A DNA stretch of 44,111 bases from a bacterium (lineage in GTDB: Bacteria; Bacillota; Clostridia; Lachnospirales; Lachnospiraceae). This document shows positions 1 to 8,980 of this stretch, piece after piece. Each line of letters starts with the position of its first letter. Position 1 is the stretch's first letter. The position numbers were made by a program, and so were the translations under genes. The stretch is taken from assembly GCA_023663725.1 (NCBI GenBank), contig JAMPGX010000008.1:80477-124587 (forward strand), in the 5' to 3' direction. Below the pieces are notes generated by a model. That model ran no database searches, was not told the origin of the DNA, and saw nothing but the letters and a program-made list of their open reading frames with translations.

Positions 1-47
1 GTGTTGTAAACGAATTACAGAAAACAGTAGAAAGGCGGCTCGATTTG

Positions 48-56
48 TGATATAAT
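48..56 (+). promoter_or_regulatory. extended -10 promoter for the chemotaxis receptor
   Basis: TGATATAAT is a perfect TATAAT with a TGn extension, about 95 bases before the receptor start. No good -35 is seen at 17 bp. A flagellar sigma-D type promoter (TAAA / CCGATAT) was looked for and not found. Confidence 0.4.
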
Positions 57-152
57 ACTTTTGTCATAGAATTTCGTGGTCGAAAAAACGCATCAAAACA
101 AATATTCTATAACATTTTATCGCCATATCACTAAAATGAAGGGGGTATTTCC

Positions 153-2180
153 ATGCAACAGGGGAACAGTAACAAATTGTCAGGTATTTCGGGTAAAGAG
201 AAAGAGGGCGGGGGATTTGTCAGCATTGAGAAGAAGATTTCATCCAATTTTGCTAAGACTATTTTAGTGTGCTGCATTGTTTTGGGTGTGATTACTTCTA
301 TATTGAGCTACATCTCATCCGTCAATGCAGTTACAGAGACGATTGACAATACATCTGATTTGGCGGCATACTATGTGGCCGCGTCTCTTCAGCAGTATGT
401 CGCGGTGGCCTATGAGACAGGAAGCATTGCCCGCCTGTCCGATCCGGACCGTTCGGTGGAGGACAAGGTGGCTATTCTGAACCAGAAGGTGGAGGGTCAC
501 GGTTATGAGAGGGGATTTCTGCTGGACAGCAATGGTATTGATCTGGTTTCCGGAATGGATCTCTCTTCCAGTATCTGTTTTAAGGAAGCTATGAAGGGGA
601 ATACCTATATTTCTACTCCCGCGTACAGTGAACTCACCAAGTCGGTGTCCTTCGCGGTTTCAGCACCACTGTGGCAGGACGGTATTCCTGGCACTACACC
701 TGTGGGCGCTGTGATGTATATTCCCGACGGGGAATATCTCAACGATGTCATGCGTTCCATCAAGGTGGGCAAGGGAGGCACGGCGTTTATGCTTGACGCC
801 AATGGAATTACGATTGCGGACGTCGACTCGTCGTTGGTGGGCGTGGAGGACAGTATCGCGCTGGGCGAAACCAATCCGCGACTCAGAAAATACAGCGAAA
901 TATGCAAGAAGATGGTCGCTGGATTATCGGGTACGGGAACCTACAGCTATAACGGCAAGACCAAGGTAGTGGCCTACTCGCCTGTTCCGGATATCAACGG
1001 ATGGAGCATCGGTGTGGCGGCGGTGCGAAGTGAGTTCCTGGGAATGTTCTATCTGTCTCTGGTAATTACGACGATCTTTGTCATCGCTTTTACGATATAC
1101 GGTGTACGGAGCGGCAATAAGCTTGGGAAAAAAGTGGTGCATCCGATTACGGTAGTGGTTAAACGACTTGAACTTCTGGCACAGGGAGATCTTCACTCTG
1201 ATACTCCAATGCCGACGGAGAATGACGAGACAGCGACGCTGATGCGCAGTCTCGCCCAGACGATTCAGGATCTGAAGAATGTGATCAGCGATATTGACGC
1301 CCATCTTGCCGATCTGTCGGAGGGCAATTTTACGATTGCCATAGAGGAAGACTACAAGGGAGATTTTGCGGAGATCAGCCGTTCTTTCCGAGACATTGTG
1401 GCGGCGTTGAGTAACGCGATGAAGGATATCGACAATAACGCTGAGTGTGTGCAGAGAGGTGCGGAGGATCTGGCAGGCGCCGCGCAGCAGTTGGCGGAGG
1501 GCGCTACGGACCAGGCCAGCGCAGTGGAGGAGTTGACTGCGACGATCACGGATATCTCAGAGAAAATACATGTGAACGCGCTGAACGCGGAGAAGGCCAG
1601 AGGCATCGTGGCAGATATGCATGAGCAGATTATCGAGAGCAATGAGCACATGAAGAATAACACGGAGGCGATGGATAAGATCAGGGCGGCTTCCGACAAG
1701 ATTGCCGAGATTATCAGCAGCATAGAGGAGATCGCAGATCAGACGGCTCTGCTGGCTCTGAACGCGTCGATTGAGGCGGCGAGAGCAGGAGAACATGGAA
1801 GAGGCTTTGCCGTCGTAGCCACTCAGGTTGGCGCGCTTGCAGATCAGAGCTCTGAGGCGGCAAGGAATACGAAGGACCTGATACAGAATGCGATCATGGC
1901 GGTGGAGGAGGGAATACGGTTCGCCAATTCCACAGCGGATTCTTTGATCGCAGTGGTTGAGAACGCGAAGACCGTGAATGCATCCATGGAAGAGATTGCT
2001 GTGGCCTCCGATAATCAGGCTCAGGCGGCAGCTCAGATCACGGAGGGCATCAACCAGATTGCCGGCGTGGTGGAGTCCAACTCCGCAACCTCAGAGGAGA
2101 GCGCCGCCGCCTCCGAAGAATTGTCCAGACAGGCGGATATGCTCAAGGAGTTGGTGGGAAGGTTCCAATACATAAAATAA
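153..2180 (+). CDS. methyl-accepting chemotaxis protein
   Basis: Transmembrane chemoreceptor that would relay ligand binding to CheA/CheW. The order is a short cytoplasmic N-terminus, a membrane segment at about residues 35-57, and an extracellular sensor of about 240 residues with dCache-like spacing. A second membrane segment follows near 300-322, then HAMP (about 325-420) and a long signalling coiled coil. The hairpin tip around residues 524-565 has the family signature (IADQTALLALNASIEAARAGE, then GRGFAVVA). There is no C-terminal CheR/CheB tether pentapeptide; the protein ends in RFQYIK. AGGGGG lies about 8 bases before the ATG. It is monocistronic, followed by a good terminator. The ligand cannot be told from sequence. 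Confidence 0.95.
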   Translation: MQQGNSNKLSGISGKEKEGGGFVSIEKKISSNFAKTILVCCIVLGVITSILSYISSVNAVTETIDNTSDLAAYYVAASLQQYVAVAYETGSIARLSDPDRSVEDKVAILNQKVEGHGYERGFLLDSNGIDLVSGMDLSSSICFKEAMKGNTYISTPAYSELTKSVSFAVSAPLWQDGIPGTTPVGAVMYIPDGEYLNDVMRSIKVGKGGTAFMLDANGITIADVDSSLVGVEDSIALGETNPRLRKYSEICKKMVAGLSGTGTYSYNGKTKVVAYSPVPDINGWSIGVAAVRSEFLGMFYLSLVITTIFVIAFTIYGVRSGNKLGKKVVHPITVVVKRLELLAQGDLHSDTPMPTENDETATLMRSLAQTIQDLKNVISDIDAHLADLSEGNFTIAIEEDYKGDFAEISRSFRDIVAALSNAMKDIDNNAECVQRGAEDLAGAAQQLAEGATDQASAVEELTATITDISEKIHVNALNAEKARGIVADMHEQIIESNEHMKNNTEAMDKIRAASDKIAEIISSIEEIADQTALLALNASIEAARAGEHGRGFAVVATQVGALADQSSEAARNTKDLIQNAIMAVEEGIRFANSTADSLIAVVENAKTVNASMEEIAVASDNQAQAAAQITEGINQIAGVVESNSATSEESAAASEELSRQADMLKELVGRFQYIK

Positions 2181-2205
2181 GGCTTCTGAAAATGAAGAGG
2201 AATGG

Positions 2206-2235
2206 AGCAGCAGGGTTAAAATCCTGCTGCTTTTT
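2206..2235 (+). terminator. rho-independent terminator after the chemotaxis receptor
   Basis: AGCAGCAGG (2206-2214) pairs with CCTGCTGCT (2223-2231) around an 8-nt loop and runs into five T. It ends 26 bases after the receptor stop. Confidence 0.85.
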
Positions 2236-2301
2236 GCCGATACAGTATATGATACAGGGAAGTATCGACAATGACCATATGGATATGGGAGGTAGAAGGC
2301 G

Positions 2302-2895
2302 ATGAAGGTTGGAGAGGCATTGACTGCATACCGCGCGGAGCGCAAGGTGATCGTACAGCAGAGGCGGGACCTGTATAAACAGAAGGAAATGCTGGAAAAG
2401 AAGATGAATGCCACCGAGGGCGGCAGGGAGCGCTATGCGGACGAGGCGGCTACCTTGCAGCTGTCCATAGACAGTGTGAACCGACGTTTTGAGGACAATC
2501 TGGAAGTGCTGGACCAACTGACGGAGCAGGAGGTGGCGGTCTGGAACGGGGAGGTCGCCAAGCAGCAGGCGGATGCGATGGAGGAATACGCCATAGATAT
2601 GGCCAAGATCATGGAGGTGGCGCACCGGATCTCCACGGGGGGTATTGTGCCTGCGTCAGATGAAAAAAAGCTGCTGGATTACAGCTTTGAGATGTACCAG
2701 GCCGCCAAGAACATGGGGGCCATGGTACAGATGCAGAAAAAGCGGGAAAAATACGACTCCCTGTGGGACGACGAGGAAGAGGAGCAGCAGGAGTACGACC
2801 CCGCGGGTAAAGCCTACAACGCGGAGACGGACATAGGGATGCCCGCGTCCGCGGCAGAGGGCGGCGAGGTCAGCGTGGACGTTGCCGCCATATAG
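2302..2895 (+). CDS. coiled-coil protein of unknown function
   Basis: A 197-residue soluble protein with no family I can name. Residues about 5-150 are rich in Glu, Lys, Gln and Arg with heptad spacing, so most of it is probably alpha-helical coiled coil. Residues 155-165 are a run of Asp/Glu, and the C-terminal 35 residues look disordered (Pro, Ala, Gly rich). There is no signal peptide or membrane segment. GGAGGT lies 8 bases before the ATG, so the gene is very likely real. Its last 26 bases overlap the end of the convergent permease gene, leaving no room for a terminator between them. Confidence 0.75.
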   Translation: MKVGEALTAYRAERKVIVQQRRDLYKQKEMLEKKMNATEGGRERYADEAATLQLSIDSVNRRFEDNLEVLDQLTEQEVAVWNGEVAKQQADAMEEYAIDMAKIMEVAHRISTGGIVPASDEKKLLDYSFEMYQAAKNMGAMVQMQKKREKYDSLWDDEEEEQQEYDPAGKAYNAETDIGMPASAAEGGEVSVDVAAI

Positions 2896-4102
2896 GAGAA
2901 CGTCTGCGGCCCTGGAATCCTTTCACGGCTCCAAGAGCACAGACAACAGTTAGAATCCCATATACAAGGAATATCATCGTCAGGTAGGGGAGGATCAGTT
3001 CTCCCAAGGGATAATCGTTATAAGCGCTGAGCACATGTCTTAAGTCAAAGCAGTGGAGAGGGAACAGGCGTAGGATTCTGTTCCACAGGCCGCTGCTTTT
3101 TGACGAGGGCAGAAAAACCGTGCCTAAGAACAGTAGGATATCTACAGCTAGCACAACCAGCGGGTTCCTGCTTATAGCTGACAACATCAGGGAAAAGGCT
3201 GTCAGGAACAACATGATCAGCAGGATTACGCCGAAGTTTACGGCGCAGGCCGCAGTCACTGTCCATTCATAGGGGTAGATCGTATCCCAGAGCTGGATCG
3301 GCAGATTCCAGCCATCTGTTCCCAACAGGAGTACATTCATACCTATGCCGATCAGACCACACAAGGTGATATAGAGGATGGCAAAAGTAAGGGAAACCAG
3401 TATTTTTGCTATAAGGGCTCTGTTTTTGCCATATTTTGTCGTCATCAGCAAAACATCCGTGCGATTCTGGCATTCTCCCGCAAACACAGGGGCAATGCAG
3501 ATACTGATCACAAAGAACTGATAGGCCAGCATGCCGATGGCGCGCCATATGATATTCCACACTATGGTATTGCCCCAGGCGAAAGGAGTGCTTACGTTCT
3601 CGGCTTTTTCCAGCCAGTAGGCCTTTTCTATCTCCGAGTAATTGCCGTAGCTGTAGTCCGCGTTCAGAAGTGTTTCTATCTTTTCCATCCGCCTGTCATA
3701 AAAGCCGATCCCGTCGTCCGTGGGAATCGTGCTCAGGGTCTCATAATCCATATATTCGTTCCACTCCGTATAGTTTTTGGCGATCAGAGAAAAAAGATTG
3801 CTTTTAGGCTGTATTAGGGCGAAATCATATCCATACGGATTGCCTGCGATCTGTTCCTGGTATTCCCGCAAAAAGGTGGTAAGAAACGCCTCGTCAAGTG
3901 CTGGGGACAGAGCGCTTTCAATCTCTCCTTGCACGGAAATAGCCGTTGTGCCCTTCAGCTCTTTTCCGTTGTAGCTCAGGTCTTCCTGCTGTATCAGGAC
4001 CAGGTTGCCCACGATTACCAGCATAAACCCCAACAGCAGCGCGATCTGATTGACTTTTCTACCCAGTATTTTTTTCCATTCATAATAAAATAACAGTCTC
4101 AT
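2870..4102 (-). CDS. ABC-2 type transporter permease
   Basis: A 410-residue integral membrane protein and last gene of a leftward four-gene operon. A first membrane segment (about 18-37) is followed by a large extracytoplasmic loop of about 140 residues containing predicted helices. At least five further hydrophobic segments lie between about 185 and 395. This is the usual ABC-2 permease layout. The start has AGGAGGTG 8 bases upstream. It begins 3 bases after the ATPase gene, so the two should form one transporter. The substrate is unknown. The C-terminus ends in a basic tail. Confidence 0.85.
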   Translation of the reverse strand: MRLLFYYEWKKILGRKVNQIALLLGFMLVIVGNLVLIQQEDLSYNGKELKGTTAISVQGEIESALSPALDEAFLTTFLREYQEQIAGNPYGYDFALIQPKSNLFSLIAKNYTEWNEYMDYETLSTIPTDDGIGFYDRRMEKIETLLNADYSYGNYSEIEKAYWLEKAENVSTPFAWGNTIVWNIIWRAIGMLAYQFFVISICIAPVFAGECQNRTDVLLMTTKYGKNRALIAKILVSLTFAILYITLCGLIGIGMNVLLLGTDGWNLPIQLWDTIYPYEWTVTAACAVNFGVILLIMLFLTAFSLMLSAISRNPLVVLAVDILLFLGTVFLPSSKSSGLWNRILRLFPLHCFDLRHVLSAYNDYPLGELILPYLTMIFLVYGILTVVCALGAVKGFQGRRRSPIWRQRPR

Positions 4103-4105
4103 AGA

Positions 4106-4798
4106 TTACACCTCCTCGAATTGTTTCAGATAAAATGTCTCCAGGTTTTCCCTTCCTTCCATATTCCCTTGATAGATGAACTGTCCGTCTTTCATCATCA
4201 GCACAGTGTCCGCGATATGTTCGATGTCCGAGAGGATATGGGTGGACAGCAGCACAATGCTGTCTTTTCCAATATCCGCAATCAGATCCCGAAACCGAAC
4301 TCTCTCTCTGGGGTCTAGTCCTGCAGTAGGTTCGTCCAGAATCAGGAGTTTGGGATCGTTTAGCAGGGCCTGGGCAATGCCTAGACGTTGTTTCATACCG
4401 CCGGAGTATGCTTTGACCTTTTTGTGGGCTTTGTCCTGTAGGCCCACCAGCTCCAGCATTCGGTCGGCTTTTCGTTTCGCACAGGACCTGGGAAGGCCTT
4501 TCAGGGATGCCATGTACATCAGAAAATCCATGCCCGTAAAATCTGGGTAGTAGCCGAAATCCTGGGGGAGATAACCTAATAAGGAACGATAGCCCTCACA
4601 GGATACATCCAGGCCTTCAAAAGAGATGGCCCCGCTGGTGGGCTGTAATATGCCGCAAATCATCCGCATCAAGGTGCTTTTTCCCGCGCCGTTTGCTCCC
4701 AGGAGGCCGTATACCCCCTTTTGCATGCGCAGCGAAACCTGTCCCACCGCGATTTTATTCTGATACTGTTTAGTTACTCTGTCTAAAATAAGTTCCAT
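4106..4798 (-). CDS. ABC transporter ATP-binding protein
   Basis: Nucleotide-binding subunit, 230 residues. Walker A is GANGAGKST (about residues 34-42), the signature is YSGGMKQRLGIAQALL (about 131-146), and Walker B is LLILDEP with the catalytic Glu. The H-loop His is in LLSTHIL. It is the short ABC-2 export/drug-efflux type that pairs with the permease directly downstream. Its start overlaps the previous membrane-protein gene by 16 bp and has GGAGGA 8 bases upstream, so translation is probably coupled. Confidence 0.95.
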   Translation of the reverse strand: MELILDRVTKQYQNKIAVGQVSLRMQKGVYGLLGANGAGKSTLMRMICGILQPTSGAISFEGLDVSCEGYRSLLGYLPQDFGYYPDFTGMDFLMYMASLKGLPRSCAKRKADRMLELVGLQDKAHKKVKAYSGGMKQRLGIAQALLNDPKLLILDEPTAGLDPRERVRFRDLIADIGKDSIVLLSTHILSDIEHIADTVLMMKDGQFIYQGNMEGRENLETFYLKQFEEV

Positions 4799-5499
4799 GA
4801 CAATTCCTCCGTTCTCTGAATAGATTTATTGTATGCCAGCGCTGTGAGCGCCACCAGTACAGCGGCCAGCCCGAGCCAGCAGGGAAAATGTTCCGGCTGG
4901 TAGATTGAATAGAATCTGGTCTGGGAGATAACGCATAGTCCGCTCACCGCCATTGCTATGCCCATACACTGATAAGTGGTATCCCTGCCGTGGAGTTTTC
5001 TGGAAAGAATAAGGCTCAGCCAAGTGGTCAGCAGGTATGGCAGGAGCAGATAGACGCCAGAGCGCATAGTGGAAGATAAGTCACCTAATCCCGCGAGGGG
5101 ACTTATCAGGCACAGCAACAGTAAGTGGGAGGTGCCGATGATTCCCAAGCGGGTCAGAACTACGCTCCTTAGTGAAAACAGGGAGGCTTTTTCCAGCTCT
5201 GCCATCCTGCAGACCATGGATTTCTCGCTCTCCGATACAGCACAGGAGGCCATAAAGGGGATACAGGCAGAAAGGATACCCAGCGTATCCTTTCTCACAT
5301 AATGGGCGCTGAGCAGGGCGATCAGAAGGATAGCAAGGGATATGCCCCACACCCACAGGGGAATATAGCCTATCTGGGACATGATAAAGTCCTGGCTGCT
5401 GCACCTGGGCTGGGGAAGACTTTGCAGAAATGATTCCTTTGACAGAGATCTGGGTGGTTCAAAAGCGTATTTTAGACTTTTTTTAATTTTTCTTTTCAT
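4783..5499 (-). CDS. membrane protein between sigma factor and ABC genes
   Basis: A 238-residue protein with a basic cytoplasmic N-terminus of about 45 residues and roughly five or six membrane segments from residue 48 on. I recognise no domain. Its ATG overlaps the sigma-factor stop by 4 bp (ATGA) and AGAGGAGG lies just upstream, so it is co-translated with the sigma gene. Its position suggests either an anti-sigma/sensor role or a second permease-like subunit. Neither has motif support. The N-terminal segment FEPPRSLSKESFLQSLPQP is cytosolic and could be the contact region for the sigma factor. Confidence 0.75.
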   Translation of the reverse strand: MKRKIKKSLKYAFEPPRSLSKESFLQSLPQPRCSSQDFIMSQIGYIPLWVWGISLAILLIALLSAHYVRKDTLGILSACIPFMASCAVSESEKSMVCRMAELEKASLFSLRSVVLTRLGIIGTSHLLLLCLISPLAGLGDLSSTMRSGVYLLLPYLLTTWLSLILSRKLHGRDTTYQCMGIAMAVSGLCVISQTRFYSIYQPEHFPCWLGLAAVLVALTALAYNKSIQRTEELSWNLF

Positions 5500-5987
5500 A
5501 TGAGTTCCTCCTCTTGTAATCTCTTTTCCAGTTTTTTTAACCCCCCGGAAATCCTGCGATGGACGGCAAATCTTGACAGTCCCAGCATCTGGGCGATCAC
5601 GGTGACAGGCACTTCGTTCGCGTACCGCAAAAGCAGCAGTTCTCTTTCCTCCTGGCTCAGTTTCTCCAGAGCGGATTTCATGGAGATGGAGGTCAGCAGA
5701 GCGTCCTCTGAAAAATTTGTCTCCATCTCAGGGGGCAGGCTTTCCGCCTTGGGCCGGTGGTGTTCGTTGATACACAGATTGCGGGCGATGGAATAAAGAT
5801 AATGCAGGCTCTGACCGGTATCGTGATAGGTTGTATTTTTCAGAAATCGGAAAAAAGTTTCCTGCGTGATATCTTCGGCAGCCTCACGGCTGTGCAGTCT
5901 GTAATAGCAATAGCGGTATATTTTGTCGTATTGTTCCTCTATATAGCTAATCTTGTCCATGGAATACGGTTGAACCTCCTGCATCAT
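5496..5987 (-). CDS. ECF-type RNA polymerase sigma factor
   Basis: A 163-residue protein with region 2 at about residues 12-75 (IYRYCYYRLHSREAAEDITQETFFRFL, typical of region 2.1-2.4) and region 4 at about 100-160. In region 4, LSQEERELLLLRYANEVPVTVIAQMLGLS is followed by a helix-turn-helix. There is no region 1 or 3, as expected for ECF factors. It heads the leftward operon and would direct transcription of the membrane protein and ABC transporter genes. The start is uncertain: an in-frame ATG at 5960 is possible, since AGGAGG lies 14 bases before it, while the ATGATG at 5987 has only a weak AAGAG. Confidence 0.88.
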   Translation of the reverse strand: MMQEVQPYSMDKISYIEEQYDKIYRYCYYRLHSREAAEDITQETFFRFLKNTTYHDTGQSLHYLYSIARNLCINEHHRPKAESLPPEMETNFSEDALLTSISMKSALEKLSQEERELLLLRYANEVPVTVIAQMLGLSRFAVHRRISGGLKKLEKRLQEEELI

Positions 5988-6361
5988 CTCTTAAGTAGCG
6001 CGCTCATTATGATTAACCATTCACGACCACTGTGTGTGCGGTAATTGAGAAAAATATTTAGAAACATTTTACTCATTATACCGTGATTCTGTGAGCTATA
6101 GCGCAAAATGTAGCTGAATGATATTGGAAAGTTAACATAGATGGGGCGTTTGATCTATATGAGGGATGTCTTTACCAGTTGTAAACAAATAAAACTCAAG
6201 TAAATACTAATTGTGATTAGCACGGGAGTATGATACAATAAATATAATAAGCATGCGGATTCCATCATGCAGAGCGGTCAGAGGGATGCGGACGGGCAGA
6301 GAGCAATGCCGCTACAAGAGATACTTGCAAAATACATATTACGAGACAGGAGGATGGGACT
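5988..6361. other. divergent intergenic region
   Basis: 374 bases between the leftward sigma operon and the rightward RNase gene, AT-rich in the middle. A promoter at 6211-6239 serves the rightward gene. No convincing ECF-type promoter for the leftward operon was identified. The purine-rich 100 bases before 6362 form an untranslated leader ending in AGGAGG. Confidence 0.5.
6211..6239 (+). promoter_or_regulatory. sigma-A promoter for the metallo-beta-lactamase RNase gene
   Basis: TTGTGA at 6211-6216 and TACAAT at 6234-6239, spaced by exactly 17 bp, about 120 bases before the start codon. Confidence 0.7.
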
Positions 6362-7966
6362 ATGAAGCTGATGTTTATAGGTGCGGACCATGAGGTGACA
6401 GGAAGTTGCCACTACCTGGAGGCTGGGGGCAAGCACATGCTGGTGGATTACGGCATGGAGCAGGGGGTCAATGTGTTTGAGAATATGCCCCTTCCAGTGG
6501 ATGAGGCCCTGATTGATTATGTGTTTCTGACCCATGCCCACATTGACCACTCCGGTCTGCTGCCCCTGTTGTATGCCAAGGGCTTCAGGGGGCAGATTTT
6601 CATGACGAATGCCACGGCGGACCTGTGCAGCATCATGCTTCGCGACTGTGCTCATATTCAGATGGCTGAGGCGGAGTGGAAGAACCGCAAGGCCAAGAGA
6701 AGCGCCTCCCAGCCTGCCATGGAGCCTCTCTACACCATGGAGGATGCCGAGGGCTGTATCAAGCGCATTGTGCCCTGCAGCTATGACAGTGAGATTGAAG
6801 TTGCGGACAATATCCGCATTCGCTTTACGGATATCGGGCATCTGCTGGGTTCTGCCAGTATAGAGGTGTGGCTGACGGAGGATGGCACTACCCGCAAGCT
6901 GGTATTTTCAGGGGATATCGGCAACAAGGACCTGCCGCTGCTGCGGAATCCCCATCCCACCAAGGATGCGGACTATGTCGTCATGGAATCTACATATGGC
7001 GACAGGTATCATGACAAGAACAGATTGGACTATGTGGCTGCGCTGACCCAGATCCTGCAGGAAACCTTTGACAGAGGAGGCAACGTGGTGATTCCTTCCT
7101 TTGCCGTGGGCCGCACGCAGGAGCTACTGTACTTCCTGCGCAAGGTCAAGGTGGGCCGCCTGGTGAAAGGGCATGAGGATTTCCCTGTCTATGTGGACAG
7201 CCCTCTGGCGGTGGAGGCCACCAATATTTTTCAGGAGAACCGTCTGGAATGCTTTGACGGCGAGGCTCTGGAATATGCGCGGGAGGGCATTAACCCCATA
7301 TCCTTCGCGGGTCTGCGTCTGTCCATTACCAGTGATGAATCCATTGCCATTAATTTCGACACCACGCCCAAGGTGATCATCTCCGCCTCCGGCATGTGCG
7401 AGGCGGGGCGTATACGGCATCACCTGAAGCACAATCTGTGGCGGCCTGAGTCCACGATCCTGTTTGTGGGATACCAGGCGGTGGGCACGCTGGGACGTGC
7501 CATCGTGGAGGGCGCTAAGGAGGTCAAGCTCTTTGGTGAACCGATTGAGGTGCGGGCGTCCATACGGAAGCTGGTCGGTATGAGCGGTCATGCGGACAAG
7601 GACGGATTGCTTGAGTGGGTGAACGGCTTTGAAGAGAAGCCCAAGAAGGTCTTCGTGGTCCACGGTGAGGACAGCGTCTGTATGAGCTTCGTGGAGTGCC
7701 TGAAGATCGAGCATGGCCATCGGGCCTACGCGCCCTACAGCGGTACGGAGTTTGACCTGATCGCCAATAAGTTCACCTACGAGGCGGAGCCTGTGCCCGT
7801 CAAGAAGAAAGCTACGGTTGCCACCGGTGTGTTTGCTCGTCTGGTGGCCGCAGGACAGCGTCTGGTGGCGATGATTACCAAGTGCGATGGCTGGGCCAAC
7901 AAGGATCTGGCCAAGTTCGCGGACCAGGTCAACTCGCTGTGTGACAAGTGGGAGAAAAATATTTGA
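6362..7966 (+). CDS. beta-CASP metallo-beta-lactamase (RNase/CPSF73-like)
   Basis: A 534-residue putative zinc-dependent ribonuclease. The metal-binding motif HAHIDH is at residues 58-63, and further ligands are expected in the GHLLGSAS and FSGDIG segments (about 160-185). The beta-CASP cap follows, with ESTYGDRYH and FAVGRTQELLYFL. The late motifs ASGMCEAGRIRHHL and GMSGHADKDGLLEW match archaeal/bacterial CPSF73-type enzymes rather than RNase J. About 65 residues after the last motif form an extra basic, helical tail. AGGAGG precedes the ATG. It is followed by folA after a 41-base gap, probably as one transcript. Confidence 0.9.
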   Translation: MKLMFIGADHEVTGSCHYLEAGGKHMLVDYGMEQGVNVFENMPLPVDEALIDYVFLTHAHIDHSGLLPLLYAKGFRGQIFMTNATADLCSIMLRDCAHIQMAEAEWKNRKAKRSASQPAMEPLYTMEDAEGCIKRIVPCSYDSEIEVADNIRIRFTDIGHLLGSASIEVWLTEDGTTRKLVFSGDIGNKDLPLLRNPHPTKDADYVVMESTYGDRYHDKNRLDYVAALTQILQETFDRGGNVVIPSFAVGRTQELLYFLRKVKVGRLVKGHEDFPVYVDSPLAVEATNIFQENRLECFDGEALEYAREGINPISFAGLRLSITSDESIAINFDTTPKVIISASGMCEAGRIRHHLKHNLWRPESTILFVGYQAVGTLGRAIVEGAKEVKLFGEPIEVRASIRKLVGMSGHADKDGLLEWVNGFEEKPKKVFVVHGEDSVCMSFVECLKIEHGHRAYAPYSGTEFDLIANKFTYEAEPVPVKKKATVATGVFARLVAAGQRLVAMITKCDGWANKDLAKFADQVNSLCDKWEKNI

Positions 7967-8007
7967 CAGTGGTAAGTCAGACGGCAAGATCTTAAAATAG
8001 GAGCAAA

Positions 8008-8562
8008 ATGATGAATATCATTGTGGCAGTAGACAGGAATTGGGCGATCGGCTGCAAGGGGGACCTGCTGGTCCGCATTCCCAGCGATCACAAGCATTTT
8101 CGGGAGGAAACCACCGGCAAGGTGGTGGTGCTGGGCCGTAAGACGCTGGAGACCTTTCCCCAGGGCATGCCTCTGATGAATCGTACCAATATCATCCTGA
8201 CCCATAACCCGGAATATCAGATCAAGGATGCCATTATCGCGCATTCCGTGCAGGAGTTATTGGAGCTACTGCAGGAGTATGACAGGGACGACGTCTATAT
8301 CGTCGGGGGAGCCAGCGTGTATCGCCAGCTTCTGCCCTATTGTGATGTGGCTCATGTGACTAAGCTTGATCATGCCTATGAAGCGGATGCTTTTTTCCCT
8401 AATCTGGACGAAGACCCAGACTGGGAGATCACTGCGGACAGTGACGAGCAGACTTATTTTGACATTGCCTATCAGTTCCTGAAATATGAGCGCAGGGGCG
8501 GTATAAAGGAGGCTTCTTCATCACCGAGCAGGTCGGAGCTGAGAACGACAGAGAGCTGGTAG
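8008..8562 (+). CDS. folA: dihydrofolate reductase
   Basis: Reduces dihydrofolate to tetrahydrofolate with NADPH in the cytosol. The N-terminus IVAVDRNWAIGCKGDLLVRIPSD, the segment GRKTLETFP, and the NADPH-loop motif VYIVGGASVYRQLLPYCD are all family hallmarks. The native enzyme should end near residue 163 (FLKYERR). Here the frame continues 20 residues into DNA that encodes, in another frame, a methyltransferase remnant, so the tail GGIKEASSSPSRSELRTTESW is acquired. The ATGATG start leaves 8008 or 8011 possible; GGAG is 6 bases upstream. Activity is likely kept, since all core motifs are intact. Confidence 0.93.
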   Translation: MMNIIVAVDRNWAIGCKGDLLVRIPSDHKHFREETTGKVVVLGRKTLETFPQGMPLMNRTNIILTHNPEYQIKDAIIAHSVQELLELLQEYDRDDVYIVGGASVYRQLLPYCDVAHVTKLDHAYEADAFFPNLDEDPDWEITADSDEQTYFDIAYQFLKYERRGGIKEASSSPSRSELRTTESW

Positions 8563-8815
8563 AATTATTGTTGAGAGATGTGCCGGAGTTGCCGTTTCCC
8601 CAGCAGTACTTAAGAATCGCCAGAGCCGCGTTTGAGGAGGCTGGATTCTCTGTGATAAAGGCGGAGGAAGCGTACCGTCCCATCAAGTTCTGGGACGTGG
8701 GAGCGCTGGTCTGGTTTGCGCGGATAATCTCTATCGCTCTCAGGAGATATTGGAGAGATATGGTGTGATAGAGGGAAGGCTTCATCGTTTTCTATTGATT
8801 GTCGAGCGGAGATAG
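8499..8815 (+). pseudogene. C-terminal remnant of a class I SAM-dependent methyltransferase
   Basis: Read in the frame that starts codons at 8502, this encodes YKGGFFITEQVGAENDREL, then a segment ending FWDVGALVWFARII at 8729. After a frame change at 8729 it continues LYRSQEILERYGVIEGRLHR and FLLIVERR to a stop at 8813-8815. The pieces match in order the C-terminus of a common Firmicute SAM methyltransferase family (the (T)FITEQVGxxND...REL, IKFxDVGALVWFAKII and HRFLIV blocks). The SAM-binding N-terminal part is gone, and the stretch normally between ARII and the last helix is shortened. It overlaps the folA stop in a different frame. Confidence 0.75.
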
Positions 8816-8829
8816 TTCATTATTTTGAT

Positions 8830-8858
8830 TTGACAAACAAATCATGGAAATGTATACT
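8830..8858 (+). promoter_or_regulatory. strong sigma-A promoter for ilvE
   Basis: A perfect TTGACA at 8830-8835 and TATACT at 8853-8858 with a 17-bp spacer. The 5' leader is about 115 bases; no T-box features (specifier loop, TGGNACCGCG-like bulge) were seen in it. Confidence 0.85.
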
Positions 8859-8980
8859 GTTTTTAAGTTAAATTATGAAACAGAACATTTCCACCTGACA
8901 GCCAGTGTCTGCTGGATGAAAATGTTTTGAGGACATGCATTTGTCCGAGATACAGATGCAGGAAAGGAAGAGAGTTAGAG

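Noticed and set aside
1-60. Flagellar sigma-D promoter before the chemotaxis receptor
   Set aside because: TAAA and CGAT elements are present but about 30 bp apart, not 14-16.
7124-7987. Antisense frame across the beta-CASP RNase gene
   Set aside because: Shadow of a GC-rich conserved gene with no domain or start signal.
8859-8980. T-box riboswitch before ilvE
   Set aside because: The leader is only about 115 bases and lacks T-box motifs and a terminator.
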